From Candidatus Stahliibacteriota bacterium (GTDB lineage: Bacteria > Hydrothermota > Tepidihabitantia > B3-TA06), in NCBI GenBank assembly GCA_004375895.1, contig SOJW01000062.1, forward strand, positions 1 to 34,265: a DNA stretch of 34,265 nucleotides, in the 5' to 3' direction. Made by a program: the position numbers and the translations under genes. Of this stretch, positions 14,642 through 22,544 are shown one piece after another (the stretch's first letter is position 1; the number at the start of each line of letters is the position of its first letter). Below the pieces are notes generated by a model. The model did not search any database. It worked only from the letters and a program-made list of their open reading frames with translations, and was not told where the DNA came from.

Positions 14642-14830
14642 AGACGGCGGAAGTCAGGGAAGGCCGTGAGAATCGGCCGCGGTGCCGCCACTGTGATCGG
14701 GGACTGAGCCTCCCGAACGACTACGAATGAGAAGTCGTAGCCACTGTCCTAAAATCGAGGTACATGCCTTGAGGATGGGAAGGCTGGAGGCGAAGAATGA
14801 TCCGTAAGCCAGGAGACCTATCCGTCGTGC
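14642..14830 (+). promoter_or_regulatory. Cobalamin (B12) riboswitch
   Basis: Diagnostic conserved blocks of the adenosylcobalamin riboswitch are present in order: TCAGGGAA (14654-14661), CCGTGAGAATCGG, GCCGCCACTGTGA (14684-14696), a peripheral stem, then GGAAGGCTGGAGGCGAAGAATG and the B12 box region GTAAGCCAGGAGACC (14804-14818). It lies between a promoter and a TonB-dependent receptor gene, where binding of cobalamin would reduce receptor expression. No terminator with a T-run is seen between it and the GTG at 14901, so translational control is more likely. Confidence 0.93.
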
Positions 14831-14900
14831 TGCCTTACCGTGTCTGCTCCGGGGCAGGGCAGGTGCGGGTATCTACTACGCCCACAACCTGGAGACTTAC

Positions 14901-16883
14901 GTGATAAAGCTCGTGCTTTTATCCTTGCTTTTCTCGCAGGCGGAAGACCTGACCGTCTACGAGATGCCCGAGGTTATCGTCACCGCAACCAGGCTCTCAC
15001 TTCCTGCCGAGGCGTCCCCATGGCCGGTGGAGGTCTTAGTAGTAGAAGAAGACGAGGTCACCGACCTCACCGATGTTCTTGCACAAAGCGTATCTGCAGA
15101 CGTGCGATCATACGGTTATGAGGGACACTCAGCCTTTCCGATCCTGGGTGGAATCCTGGCATCCAGAGTACTGGTGCTTTACAACGGCGTGCACATGAAC
15201 TCCCGGCGCGACGGGGTGATTGATCTCTCCCTTATTCCTCTTGCACCAGGCGATCGGGTGGAGATCGTTAAAGGTCCCCTATCCGCGCTTTACGGGTCGG
15301 CAGCCATCGGAGGGGTCCTAAACGTTATCCCATCCAAGGAATCGGGGCTTGCTGCTCGTTATGAGGCCACCGATCAGTGGGGCATGAACACCGGGGCACG
15401 AGGAGCAATCAATTGGGGAATACTGGGAGCACGTGTTACCGGTTCCTGGCTTACCAATCCTGGATTCCGGCACAACGACGATGTAACCCGATATAACGGA
15501 GGGATTGGATTCTGGATCGCTCCCACCGATGCATTCAACATCGAACTCAACACCGCCTATACCTGGCGCCAGATGGGTGTGCCCGGACCTGCGCCTGACA
15601 CATCAGATACCGCCTTCGTGCCGCCGATCTTCGGCGATTCCCTGGTTTACTCCCTTTACGACCGCCAAGCCGACAAGCTGCTTCGCGGGAATATAAAAAC
15701 CTCGTTCGGAAAGCAAGCCTTCTCAGGATACCTGAACCTCTACGCGGTGAATCAGGATTTTACCTACAATCGGCACTCGGACCGGGGTTCATACACCGAA
15801 CTGGTGGAGAACCGGTACAACGACCTTCGGCTGGGCGCAGACCTGCAGCTTTCGGCACAGCTTGCCCGGCTGTTCAGGCTTGCCGGCGGACTCTCGATTG
15901 AAGAGGAGATGCTACAGGTCAGAGGTATCTATACCGACTCTGCAGCCGATACCGTCATCTGGGATTATTCCTGGGACGCCGACGATTTCCACGCCGGCAT
16001 CTGGATCGAGCTTCTGGCCGAGCTGGGCAGGTTTACACCACTCGCCGCGGCCAGGCTGGAGTACTCCGACCGGTACCAGCACTTCTTCTCGCCGGAGCTT
16101 GGCTTGAGCTACAAGGTCGTCCCGGAAAGATTGAAGTTGTCCGCGGCCTACGGCCGTTCGTTCAGAGCTCCTACCCTCAACAGTTTGTTCTGGCCAGCCG
16201 ATGAATACTCGCAAGGCAACCCCGACCTGGTGCCGGAGCGCTCCCAGAGCTTTGTGCTCTCAGCTGATGCCAGGCCGTTCCGGTTCCTTAAGTTAAGTGC
16301 TGCGGGTTCGTGGAAGGATATAACGGACATGATCTCGTGGCTGCCCTTCAGAGGCGGGATATGGCGGCCTGAGAACGTTGACCAGGCAACCATCTGGGGC
16401 GCGGAAGCCACAGTGGCGTGGCGGATAAAGGAAGGCCTCTTCTCCGGCTCGCTGGGAGCAGCCTACAACCATGCAACGGAAAAAAGAAGAATAATCGACT
16501 TCTATTTCGAAGACGAACCCCAGCTCTACGAGGTCACCCGTCAGGCCGCGTTCATCCCGCCGCTTATCCTGAAAGGGAATCTGGCAATACGGGCTTGGGG
16601 CGGCGGAGAGATAGCGACCGCTGTCGCATGGACGGCCAAGCGCATCAACTACTACCCGGACTACTCGCCTTATCCTGAGATCGGGGTTATCGAAAAGACC
16701 ATCAGTTCGTCACTTAAACTCGATCTCTCGGTATCGCAGAAGTTGTTCAAGCTACTTACCATCAAGGCAGGGGTTAAGAACGTCTTAAACGATCAGACCG
16801 CGGCGCACTTCGGCGGTTACAACGACCTCGACTATCCTACGGCTCCTCGTAGATTCTATGGATCGGTAAGTGTTACTTACTAA
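14901..16883 (+). CDS. btuB: TonB-dependent outer-membrane receptor, probable cobalamin transporter
   Basis: A 660-residue receptor with short signal peptide MIKLVLLSLLFSQA. The mature N-terminus has a TonB-box-like VIVTATR, then a plug domain (DVLAQSVSADVR, LYNGVHMNSRRDG, RVEIVKGPLSALYGSAAIGGVLNVI). The rest is an antiparallel beta-barrel with alternating hydrophobic strands, containing SFRAPTLNSLFWP and NPDLVPERSQS, both common in such receptors, and ending in an aromatic residue (VSVTY). The cobalamin riboswitch upstream makes a BtuB-type role the best call; other corrinoids are possible. The GTG start is preceded by GGAG at 14891-14894. Two further copies of its last strand lie downstream at 16959 and 17119. 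Confidence 0.9.
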   Translation: MIKLVLLSLLFSQAEDLTVYEMPEVIVTATRLSLPAEASPWPVEVLVVEEDEVTDLTDVLAQSVSADVRSYGYEGHSAFPILGGILASRVLVLYNGVHMNSRRDGVIDLSLIPLAPGDRVEIVKGPLSALYGSAAIGGVLNVIPSKESGLAARYEATDQWGMNTGARGAINWGILGARVTGSWLTNPGFRHNDDVTRYNGGIGFWIAPTDAFNIELNTAYTWRQMGVPGPAPDTSDTAFVPPIFGDSLVYSLYDRQADKLLRGNIKTSFGKQAFSGYLNLYAVNQDFTYNRHSDRGSYTELVENRYNDLRLGADLQLSAQLARLFRLAGGLSIEEEMLQVRGIYTDSAADTVIWDYSWDADDFHAGIWIELLAELGRFTPLAAARLEYSDRYQHFFSPELGLSYKVVPERLKLSAAYGRSFRAPTLNSLFWPADEYSQGNPDLVPERSQSFVLSADARPFRFLKLSAAGSWKDITDMISWLPFRGGIWRPENVDQATIWGAEATVAWRIKEGLFSGSLGAAYNHATEKRRIIDFYFEDEPQLYEVTRQAAFIPPLILKGNLAIRAWGGGEIATAVAWTAKRINYYPDYSPYPEIGVIEKTISSSLKLDLSVSQKLFKLLTIKAGVKNVLNDQTAAHFGGYNDLDYPTAPRRFYGSVSVTY

Positions 16884-16918
16884 GCGAGAATGGACCACTT
16901 TTTGAAGGCTCCCTATTC

Positions 16919-16958
16919 GGGGTCCCCGCACAGCTACGAAGTAGATGTGCGGGGTGAA
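16919..16958 (+). repeat. Dispersed palindromic element, copy C
   Basis: GGGGTCCCCGCACAG, CTACGAAGTAG, ATGTGCGGGGTGAA. The structure is a near-continuous hairpin: CCCCGCACA pairs with TGTGCGGGG, a G/A mismatch follows, and CTAC pairs with GTAG around a GAA loop. Its 3' end runs directly into a duplicated receptor tail. Confidence 0.8.
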
Positions 16959-17012
16959 GGTTACCCTACGGCACCGCGCAGGTTCTACGCAGGATTGAGC
17001 GTTTTCTACTGA
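16959..17012 (+). pseudogene. Duplicated C-terminal tail of a TonB receptor, second copy
   Basis: In frame it encodes GYPTAPRRFYAGLSVFY and a TGA stop, aligning with the end of the intact receptor (DYPTAPRRFYGSVSVTY). Only the last barrel strand remains, without a start or upstream coding sequence. The conserved terminal aromatic shows it descends from an outer-membrane barrel gene. Confidence 0.75.
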
Positions 17013-17044
17013 TCTAAAGGATAGCAAGCTGAACGGCCTGCGAT

Positions 17045-17065
17045 CTTTTCTCCGCAGGAGAAAAG
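17045..17065. repeat. Short palindrome shared with 12794-12814
   Basis: CTTTTCTCC-GCA-GGAGAAAAG, preceded by TGCGAT and followed by GGGCATTAAAT. The sequence at 12788-12837 has the same frame of motifs (TGCGATCTTT, palindrome around GCA, AAAGGAGCA, TTTAAT), so this is a second dispersed palindrome family. Confidence 0.55.
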
Positions 17066-17078
17066 GGGCATTAAATTG

Positions 17079-17118
17079 GGGGTCCCCGCACAGCTACGAA
17101 GTAGATGTGTGGGGTAAA
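17079..17118 (+). repeat. Dispersed palindromic element, copy D
   Basis: Nearly identical to copy C (GGGGTCCCCGCACAG, CTACGAAGTAG, ATGTGTGGGGTAAA), with one arm change that keeps pairing as G-U. It also abuts a duplicated receptor tail at its 3' end. Confidence 0.8.
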
Positions 17119-17175
17119 GACTACCCTACCGCGCCGAGAAGGTTCTACGGAGCCTTGAGCGTAAGCTACCTGTAG
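17119..17175 (+). pseudogene. Duplicated C-terminal tail of a TonB receptor, third copy
   Basis: Encodes DYPTAPRRFYGALSVSYL and a TAG stop, again matching the receptor end. It is followed 22 bases later by the intrinsic terminator that presumably belongs to the receptor transcript, so this may be the original 3' end of the locus. Confidence 0.75.
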
Positions 17176-17197
17176 ATTTACAAAAGAAGTAAAAATT

Positions 17198-17225
17198 AAG
17201 GCCTGCATCATGCGGGCCTTTTTTT
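17198..17225 (+). terminator. Intrinsic terminator of the receptor transcript
   Basis: AAGGCCTGC (17198-17206), loop ATCAT, GCGGGCCTT (17212-17220), with the T-run extending to 17225. One pair is T-G; the rest are Watson-Crick. Confidence 0.88.
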
Positions 17226-17238
17226 ACCCATCCTGGAC

Positions 17239-17266
17239 TTGACATTTGCCGCCGAATGTTTACACT
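17239..17266 (+). promoter_or_regulatory. Sigma70-type promoter for the lipoprotein gene
   Basis: TTGACA (17239-17244), 16 bp spacer, TACACT (17261-17266). The predicted start is near 17273, with GAGGAGGT at 17285-17292 before the ATG at 17300. Confidence 0.8.
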
Positions 17267-17299
17267 TCGAATATGGACATCTACGAGGAGGTATAACGC

Positions 17300-18364
17300 A
17301 TGGTAAAAGGGCTGATTGAATTAATACTTTGCGTGATTTTCTTGATTTCCATTTCGGGCTGCCAGGAGGAAGAATGCACACCGCACCAGCACTTCGAGAT
17401 CATGCGGGAGATCAGGGCATCTCAGGAAGAAATTTGTAACAATCTTCCTCCTCTTGCACTATTTGTCGGTAGACTGGATTACGTTTTGCAAATCGGGTTT
17501 TCAAAAAAGCCAGTCCGCGAATACATAATTAGGTGTGTGAAAAGGATTTGCAATCGTCAAGGTGTTTCTTACAGAGCCTTCGATCGTGCTCACCAAAAAT
17601 ATGGACTTCTGGAACTATCTTATACTGAAGAGATCACTATCGATATCAATGAGAGGTGGAAAAATAGAAATCGTGTTGGATTATGGGATTACCTGGATAT
17701 TAAAGGACGCACGATTACCAGCGAAGATTTACATTATGATCTGGGCTTGGACTATCATTCAGGTTTGATTATTATAATAATAGACAAAGACGGCAATACT
17801 GTTATTGACGGCTTAGCAATTGAAGGTGCCGAATTAGATACTCTGTTAAAGAATCATTATTGTTCAAGTGGAGCTGTAGTCTGGCACATTAAAACCCATC
17901 CTCAAGTTAAAACAAAACACGTGTTTGATTTGATGGATGATATCTTCGTCATCATGTTAGCCGATTCCCTCAGGGAAATAGGTCCTGTTAGCGGCATGTT
18001 CACTTTCAGCGAATCAACCGATATTACATCTGATCGATTGAAGAGATTGGTCAGTTCTGAGTTCTCCAACCCTGGTATTTACACATTTTTGAAGGTTGAC
18101 TTTGTAATACACATTGCCGAATCAGATGAAATCTTCCTCAACGGGGAGCGGCAATCCTCGATCGAGGAGCTGGTTAATCATTTGAAGGATTCCATTGATT
18201 CCAAAAAAGATGTTGTCCACGTCGTTGTAGATGACGAGGTGCTATGGAGTAAAGCACTTGAGATTGGCCGCAGACTCAGGGATAAAGGCCTGTGGATACA
18301 TGGAAATTTTTACCGCTCAAAGTATCTCGCCGAGATGCAATCCGCGAGGAGGGGTACCCAATAA
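17300..18364 (+). CDS. Lipoprotein with possible ExbD/TolR-like domains
   Basis: A 354-residue protein with a lipoprotein signal peptide; the lipobox ISGC places the lipidated cysteine at residue 21. Two regions resemble the periplasmic domain of ExbD/TolR. The first has LIIIIIDKDGNTVIDGLAI and then VVWHIKTHPQVKTKHVFDLMDDI. The second has VDFVIHIAESDEIFLNGERQ and then VVHVVVDDEVLWSKALEIGRRLRDKGLW. The pattern is a beta strand with DxDG-like turn, helix, a strand ending in D, and a helix. This was judged by eye. Strong promoter and GAGGAGGT ribosome-binding site. It is more AT-rich than its neighbours. A role near the TonB receptor is suggested only by position. Confidence 0.75.
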   Translation: MVKGLIELILCVIFLISISGCQEEECTPHQHFEIMREIRASQEEICNNLPPLALFVGRLDYVLQIGFSKKPVREYIIRCVKRICNRQGVSYRAFDRAHQKYGLLELSYTEEITIDINERWKNRNRVGLWDYLDIKGRTITSEDLHYDLGLDYHSGLIIIIIDKDGNTVIDGLAIEGAELDTLLKNHYCSSGAVVWHIKTHPQVKTKHVFDLMDDIFVIMLADSLREIGPVSGMFTFSESTDITSDRLKRLVSSEFSNPGIYTFLKVDFVIHIAESDEIFLNGERQSSIEELVNHLKDSIDSKKDVVHVVVDDEVLWSKALEIGRRLRDKGLWIHGNFYRSKYLAEMQSARRGTQ

Positions 18365-18416
18365 GAAACAAATCCAGACCATGAAAATCCTGGAATTTAT
18401 AAAAGATGGAGTAACA

Positions 18417-18464
18417 ATGATGAGGGAATTAGCCATTATAAGTTTGTTGCTTGCGGCGCTGTGT
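18417..18464 (+). pseudogene. Truncated lipoprotein gene start
   Basis: ATG at 18417 is preceded by GGAG at 18408-18411 and encodes MMRELAIISLLLAALC, a complete lipoprotein signal peptide with lipobox LAALC. Right after the cysteine the sequence changes into a GC-rich repeat related to the dispersed palindrome and then into the 3' end of the opposing fusA. The body of the gene is missing, so this appears to be a remnant cut by repeat insertion or deletion. Confidence 0.45.
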
Positions 18465-18502
18465 TCGCGGCCTCGGTTCGTGCGAAGCGTCGTGGGTGTT
18501 AA
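18464..18502 (+). repeat. Degenerate copy of the dispersed palindromic element
   Basis: TTCGTGCGAAGCGTCGTGGGTGTTAA resembles the right half of copy A (GCGCGAAGCGGTCGTGCGGGGTGAA). The left half is eroded. Its end supplies the stop codon of fusA on the other strand. Confidence 0.4.
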
Positions 18503-20556
18503 ATCAGGTAATCGAACAACTTTTTGCGCAGCTCCTCGGGCAGTAGGGCGTAGTGTGAGAAGTGCATTGCGAAGCTGGCCCTCCCTTGGGTCAAAGACCG
18601 CAGCGCCGTCGCGTAGCCGAAGCTCGCGGCAAGTGGCACAAAGCCATTGATGAGCTTATGCTCCTTGATGCTTTCCACCTCCTCTATCTTCCCTCGCCGT
18701 GTGCTGATGTCAGCAAGCACGTCGCCCATATACTCCTCAGGCGTGATTACCTCCACATCCATTATAGGCTCAAGCAGTGCGGGTGAGGCCTTCTGGTAAG
18801 CCTTGGTGAACGCCTGGGAGGCCGCGGCCTTGAACGCGATGTCCGAGGCCTCGTCTTCACGGTAGTCCACGCCGGTAACCGTCACTCGAACGTTGGTTAT
18901 AGGGTAGCCCAGCATGGAACCCGCACCGAACGAGTCATTAAGGCTCTGCCGGATCGCATCCAGGAACTCGCGCGGCAGCTCTTGTGGCAGGTGTATCTTT
19001 ATATCCTTACCCTTATTGTAAGGTTCGAGTCTTAACGTGACCCCTGCGTAGTGGGTCTTCTGTCCGATCAAACGGGAGAACGTGGTCGAGTGTTCCACCT
19101 TCTGGGTTACAGTTTCCCTGTAAGAGACCTGTGGCTTGCCAGTCCGCACCGGCACCCGGAACTCACGCTGGAGCCGATCAACCAGTATCTCCAGGTGCAG
19201 CTCGCCCATCCCGCTCACAAGAAGCTGTCCGGTCTCCGGATCACTGCGCACCTTGAAGGTTGGATCCTCAAGCTCAAGGATCGCAAGACTCTTGCCCAGT
19301 TTGGCCTCGTCCGCCTGGGTATGCGGCTCGATCGACTGGTGGATAACCGGCTCAGGGAAACGCATCAGCTCATAGACGATGGGGTGCTTCTGGTCGGCCA
19401 GGGTGGAACCGGTGGTCACGTGGCGCAATCCTGCAATCAGTCCAATTTCTCCCGCCTCGAGTTTGGGGACCTCCTCGAAGTGGTTTGAGTGTACCAGCAG
19501 GAGCTTAGTGGCGCGTGAACGCTTACCGCCCGGGAATCCTCTGATTGTTTGACCACGCTCGACCCTGCCCGAGTAAACCCTTGTGAACGCCAAAGGCCCC
19601 ATGTGCTGGGAGTAGGTTAGCTTGAAGACCAGGGCCGAGAAGGGAACATCAGGTGAGGGTTCCCGGACAACTATTTTTTCTTCATCTTCCGGATCATGAC
19701 CTTTAACCGACGGTACCTCAAGTGGCGACGGCAGATACTCGAGCACCGCATCAAGAAGAGGCTGCACACCCTTATTCTTCAGAGCGGAGCCGCACAATAC
19801 GGGCACTATCTTGTTTGCAAGGGTAAGCTTGCGTAACGCCCTCCGCAGGGTCGCGCTTTCGCTCTTCTGGCCCGCCATGTAGTCTTCGATGATGGTATCT
19901 TCCGCTTCGCTTGCCTTATCCACAAGATGCTGGCGCCAGCGCTTGGCTTGTGGGATAAGTTTCACTGGAATATCCCCTATCACGTACTCCGCCCCCAGGG
20001 TCTCGTCCTTCCACCGGATGGCACGCCACCCCACTAGATCTATCACGCCCACGAACCCCTGCTCAGCACCCCAGGGAATCTGCACAGGCACAGGGAACTG
20101 AGGAAGGCGGGAGGACATCATATCTATCACCCGCTCGAAGTCCGCACCCACCCTATCCATCTTGTTTATGAACGCGATTCTGGGAATGTGGTATCTATCC
20201 GCCTGGTGCCATACCGTCTCCGACTGCGGCTGGACCCCACCCACCGCGCAGAATATGACCACCGCACCGTCCAAAACCTTTAAGGCACGCTCCACCTCGA
20301 TGGTGAAGTCCACATGACCAGGGGTATCGATTATGTTGATTCGGCAATCCTTCCAGCCGACGGTGGTGGCCGCCGAGGTTATGGTTATCCCCCTCTCGCG
20401 CTCCTGCAGCATCCAGTCCATGGTTGCCGAGCCTGAGTCCACCTCGCCCATTCGATGTATCTTCTTGGCGTAGAATAACACCCGCTCGGTGGTGGTGGTT
20501 TTACCTGCGTCTATGTGTGCGGCTATCCCTATGTTGCGAAGCTTAGCAAGATCCAT
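18499..20556 (-). CDS. fusA: Translation elongation factor G
   Basis: A 685-residue EF-G, the GTPase that drives ribosomal translocation and, with RRF, recycling. G motifs are clear near the N-terminus: [12 protein letters not shown] (G1), [11 protein letters not shown] (switch I), DTPGHVDF (G3), INKMD (G4) and GSALKNKGV (G5). Domains II-V follow, including [10 protein letters not shown] and the C-terminal [14 protein letters not shown]. Length is normal. It lies six bases after the REC-PATAN gene, last in a regulatory operon, not in the usual rpsL-rpsG-fusA-tuf cluster. It may therefore be a second, specialised EF-G paralogue; the sequence alone does not decide this. The ATG at 20556 has no good ribosome-binding site, which suggests translational coupling. 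Confidence 0.93.
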   Translation of the reverse strand: MDLAKLRNIGIAAHIDAGKTTTTERVLFYAKKIHRMGEVDSGSATMDWMLQERERGITITSAATTVGWKDCRINIIDTPGHVDFTIEVERALKVLDGAVVIFCAVGGVQPQSETVWHQADRYHIPRIAFINKMDRVGADFERVIDMMSSRLPQFPVPVQIPWGAEQGFVGVIDLVGWRAIRWKDETLGAEYVIGDIPVKLIPQAKRWRQHLVDKASEAEDTIIEDYMAGQKSESATLRRALRKLTLANKIVPVLCGSALKNKGVQPLLDAVLEYLPSPLEVPSVKGHDPEDEEKIVVREPSPDVPFSALVFKLTYSQHMGPLAFTRVYSGRVERGQTIRGFPGGKRSRATKLLLVHSNHFEEVPKLEAGEIGLIAGLRHVTTGSTLADQKHPIVYELMRFPEPVIHQSIEPHTQADEAKLGKSLAILELEDPTFKVRSDPETGQLLVSGMGELHLEILVDRLQREFRVPVRTGKPQVSYRETVTQKVEHSTTFSRLIGQKTHYAGVTLRLEPYNKGKDIKIHLPQELPREFLDAIRQSLNDSFGAGSMLGYPITNVRVTVTGVDYREDEASDIAFKAAASQAFTKAYQKASPALLEPIMDVEVITPEEYMGDVLADISTRRGKIEEVESIKEHKLINGFVPLAASFGYATALRSLTQGRASFAMHFSHYALLPEELRKKLFDYLI

Positions 20557-20562
20557 TGTGGA

Positions 20563-22164
20563 TTAACGGACGAGTTCTTCGATGAGCTCTGAGACGATCC
20601 ATGCGGCCTTGATGCGGTCAGAGGACAGGCAGACAAGGGTATTAGCACCATATGTCTCCGGACCAAGCTCGATCTCAGGATGGGTTGGATCGGTGTTTAT
20701 GACGATCTTCGGACCCTGTATGCGTGGACCCAGAAGCAAAAGCGCAAACCGCAGGTTGTCTACCTCCTCCTCGATGCTGGCGTTCGCCAGAAGTATCATC
20801 CCGTGAACCCTTTGAATGAAGGTTTGCCAAAGTGGGGCGAATCGCTTTGCCCCGGGTAGCCCATAAATGTTGAGTTGGTGAGGACCCATCATTACCCTTC
20901 CGAAGTTCAGAACCGTCTCTCCTTTGCCCTCTGTTTCTTCCTCGCCGGAGAGCGCATGGATAAAGGTGTTGCGGGAATCCCTGTCCGTGCCAATCACTAT
21001 AAGGTTGAACTCCTGCGGTAGGAGTTTTTCTTTAACCTCAACCTGGGGTCCGGCAGGGGCCGCCCCCTCCTTAGGAGGTTTTGCCTTTTCCAAAGGTACT
21101 GTCTCTCTGGTTGCTTCCGCTCCCTCCACTTCGATGGGTAACTTAGGCTCCCAGGCTTCCTCGCCAGGGGGTTCCTTAGCCTCGGGTTCTGGAGGAGCCA
21201 TCACCTTCGGAGCTGCCTTTTCCCCAGGTCGCAGCTCGATCTGCCCCTTTTCTACCATCTTTTTTATCTCCTCGATGGTCTTAAGGTTCGAGAGAGGACT
21301 CGCTGCAAGCACCTCCTTGATACTGTGGCTGCCGTCTACCAGCTGGAGTAGAACTTCCTGCACCTCCGCTTCGGGCTTGGGCTTTGCCGAAAACACCGGG
21401 ATAGACCTTGCGTCGAGCTCCTGTTTTATGCGTTCGGTCTCGTCCAGCTCACGCAGCGCCGCAAAGATCGCCTCGTCGGTCTGACTTTCGATCGTAGGGG
21501 TGAGAGAGAGGCTATCCGTGAGCTTGACTCTGAATCTGCCCTGCGACCAGGAAAGCAGGGTGGGCAGTGCGGCACGCCCCTGCTTGCTGCGGTAGGTTGC
21601 GGCTATGAGCTTGCCCGACCTCAGATAAAGAAACCCCTCCTCTTCACCCGATTCAAGATGCACCTGGCCTGTCTTCTGGCCGAAAGAAAGCATCTGCAAG
21701 AGGTCAATCACCCCCAGATCCTCGATGTTCCCTGTGGTAGCGATCTCTGTGGCTTGTTCGAAGGTCTCCTGGTAGCGGGAGTATCTATCCAAAAGTATCT
21801 CTATCCTTGCCAAAAGCTCATGGAACTCGAACGGCTTGGTAAGGTAGTCGTCTGCACCCAACCGCAGACCCTTCACCTTGTCCTGGGTGTCGGCGAGTGC
21901 GGAGAGGAAGATAAACGGGATATTTTTCAGCTTTTCGTTTGCGCGGACGCACGCGCAGAGCTCATATCCGTCCATGCCGGGCATCATGATGTCCGCGATA
22001 ACGATGTCAGGCTTCTTGTCTTCCACCTTTGTGAGCGCTTCATGGGCGGATGAAGCCAGCATAACATCAAACCCCTGCTCTGTCAGGCGCAGGTCAAGAA
22101 GATTCAAAAGATATGGGTCGTCATCTACCACCAGCACCCGACGGGTGGATTTTTCTTGATTCAT
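20563..22164 (-). CDS. Response regulator: REC, PATAN (DUF4388), linker, pseudo-GTPase domain
   Basis: A 533-residue multidomain protein. Residues 8-125 form a receiver domain with acidic pocket VDDD, phospho-acceptor D58 (IADIMMPGMDG) and the conserved lysine in LTKP. Residues about 137-235 match the PATAN/DUF4388 fold (GNIEDLGVIDLLQMLSFGQ, GQVHLESGEEEGFLYLRSGK). A P/E/A/K-rich linker spans about 305-385. Residues 386-533 resemble MglA/COG2229 small GTPases (TVLNFGRV, IYGLPGAKRFAPLWQ). However, the P-loop is GTDRDSRNT (392-400), lacking GK(S/T), DxxG is replaced by GLPG, and NKxD by VINTD. It is therefore probably a nucleotide-blind interaction domain. Its ATG overlaps the upstream stop (ATGA). 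It lies in an operon with a histidine kinase and EF-G. Confidence 0.85.
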   Translation of the reverse strand: MNQEKSTRRVLVVDDDPYLLNLLDLRLTEQGFDVMLASSAHEALTKVEDKKPDIVIADIMMPGMDGYELCACVRANEKLKNIPFIFLSALADTQDKVKGLRLGADDYLTKPFEFHELLARIEILLDRYSRYQETFEQATEIATTGNIEDLGVIDLLQMLSFGQKTGQVHLESGEEEGFLYLRSGKLIAATYRSKQGRAALPTLLSWSQGRFRVKLTDSLSLTPTIESQTDEAIFAALRELDETERIKQELDARSIPVFSAKPKPEAEVQEVLLQLVDGSHSIKEVLAASPLSNLKTIEEIKKMVEKGQIELRPGEKAAPKVMAPPEPEAKEPPGEEAWEPKLPIEVEGAEATRETVPLEKAKPPKEGAAPAGPQVEVKEKLLPQEFNLIVIGTDRDSRNTFIHALSGEEETEGKGETVLNFGRVMMGPHQLNIYGLPGAKRFAPLWQTFIQRVHGMILLANASIEEEVDNLRFALLLLGPRIQGPKIVINTDPTHPEIELGPETYGANTLVCLSSDRIKAAWIVSELIEELVR

Positions 22165-22544
22165 GAGGGCTCCACGCCCCCCAGTTTCAGAAACTCGGCA
22201 ATCTGGGCGGCCAGACTGCGGGTATCCACCGGCTTGGCGATGAATCCCTCGCAGCCGCAGGCACGAACACGTTCCTCATCGGTGCGGTCGGTGACAGCGG
22301 TGACCGCGATGACCGGGATGTGCTTCAACTCCTTATCGCCCTTTATGATCCGCGTCGCTTCGTATCCATCCATACCCGGCAGGTGCATGTCCATGAGTAT
22401 AAGATCGGGGTGAGCTTTTCTGGCCGCCAGCAGCCCCACGTCGGCACTCGACGTACCTATCACCTCATACCCTGCCATCTCCAGGACCACTCGTATAAGC
22501 TCCAGATTCCCCTCATTATCTTCCACCACGAGGATGCGACTCAT
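22161..22544 (-). CDS. Single-domain response regulator (CheY-like)
   Basis: A 127-residue stand-alone receiver domain. The acidic residues are E8 and D9, the phospho-acceptor is D52 (LILMDMHLPGMDG), and the conserved lysine is K104 (FIAKP). There is no output domain, as in CheY- or DivK-type proteins that act by binding partners. Both ends overlap the neighbouring genes by four bases (ATGA), so it is tightly coupled to the hybrid kinase upstream and the REC-PATAN protein downstream. It probably serves as a phosphorelay shuttle between them; this is inferred from gene order. Confidence 0.92.
   Translation of the reverse strand: MSRILVVEDNEGNLELIRVVLEMAGYEVIGTSSADVGLLAARKAHPDLILMDMHLPGMDGYEATRIIKGDKELKHIPVIAVTAVTDRTDEERVRACGCEGFIAKPVDTRSLAAQIAEFLKLGGVEPS

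Noticed and set aside
18499-20556. Possible tRNA-like GGTTCGAGTC within the fusA region
   Set aside because: It is a chance match inside the EF-G coding sequence; no acceptor or anticodon stems surround it.
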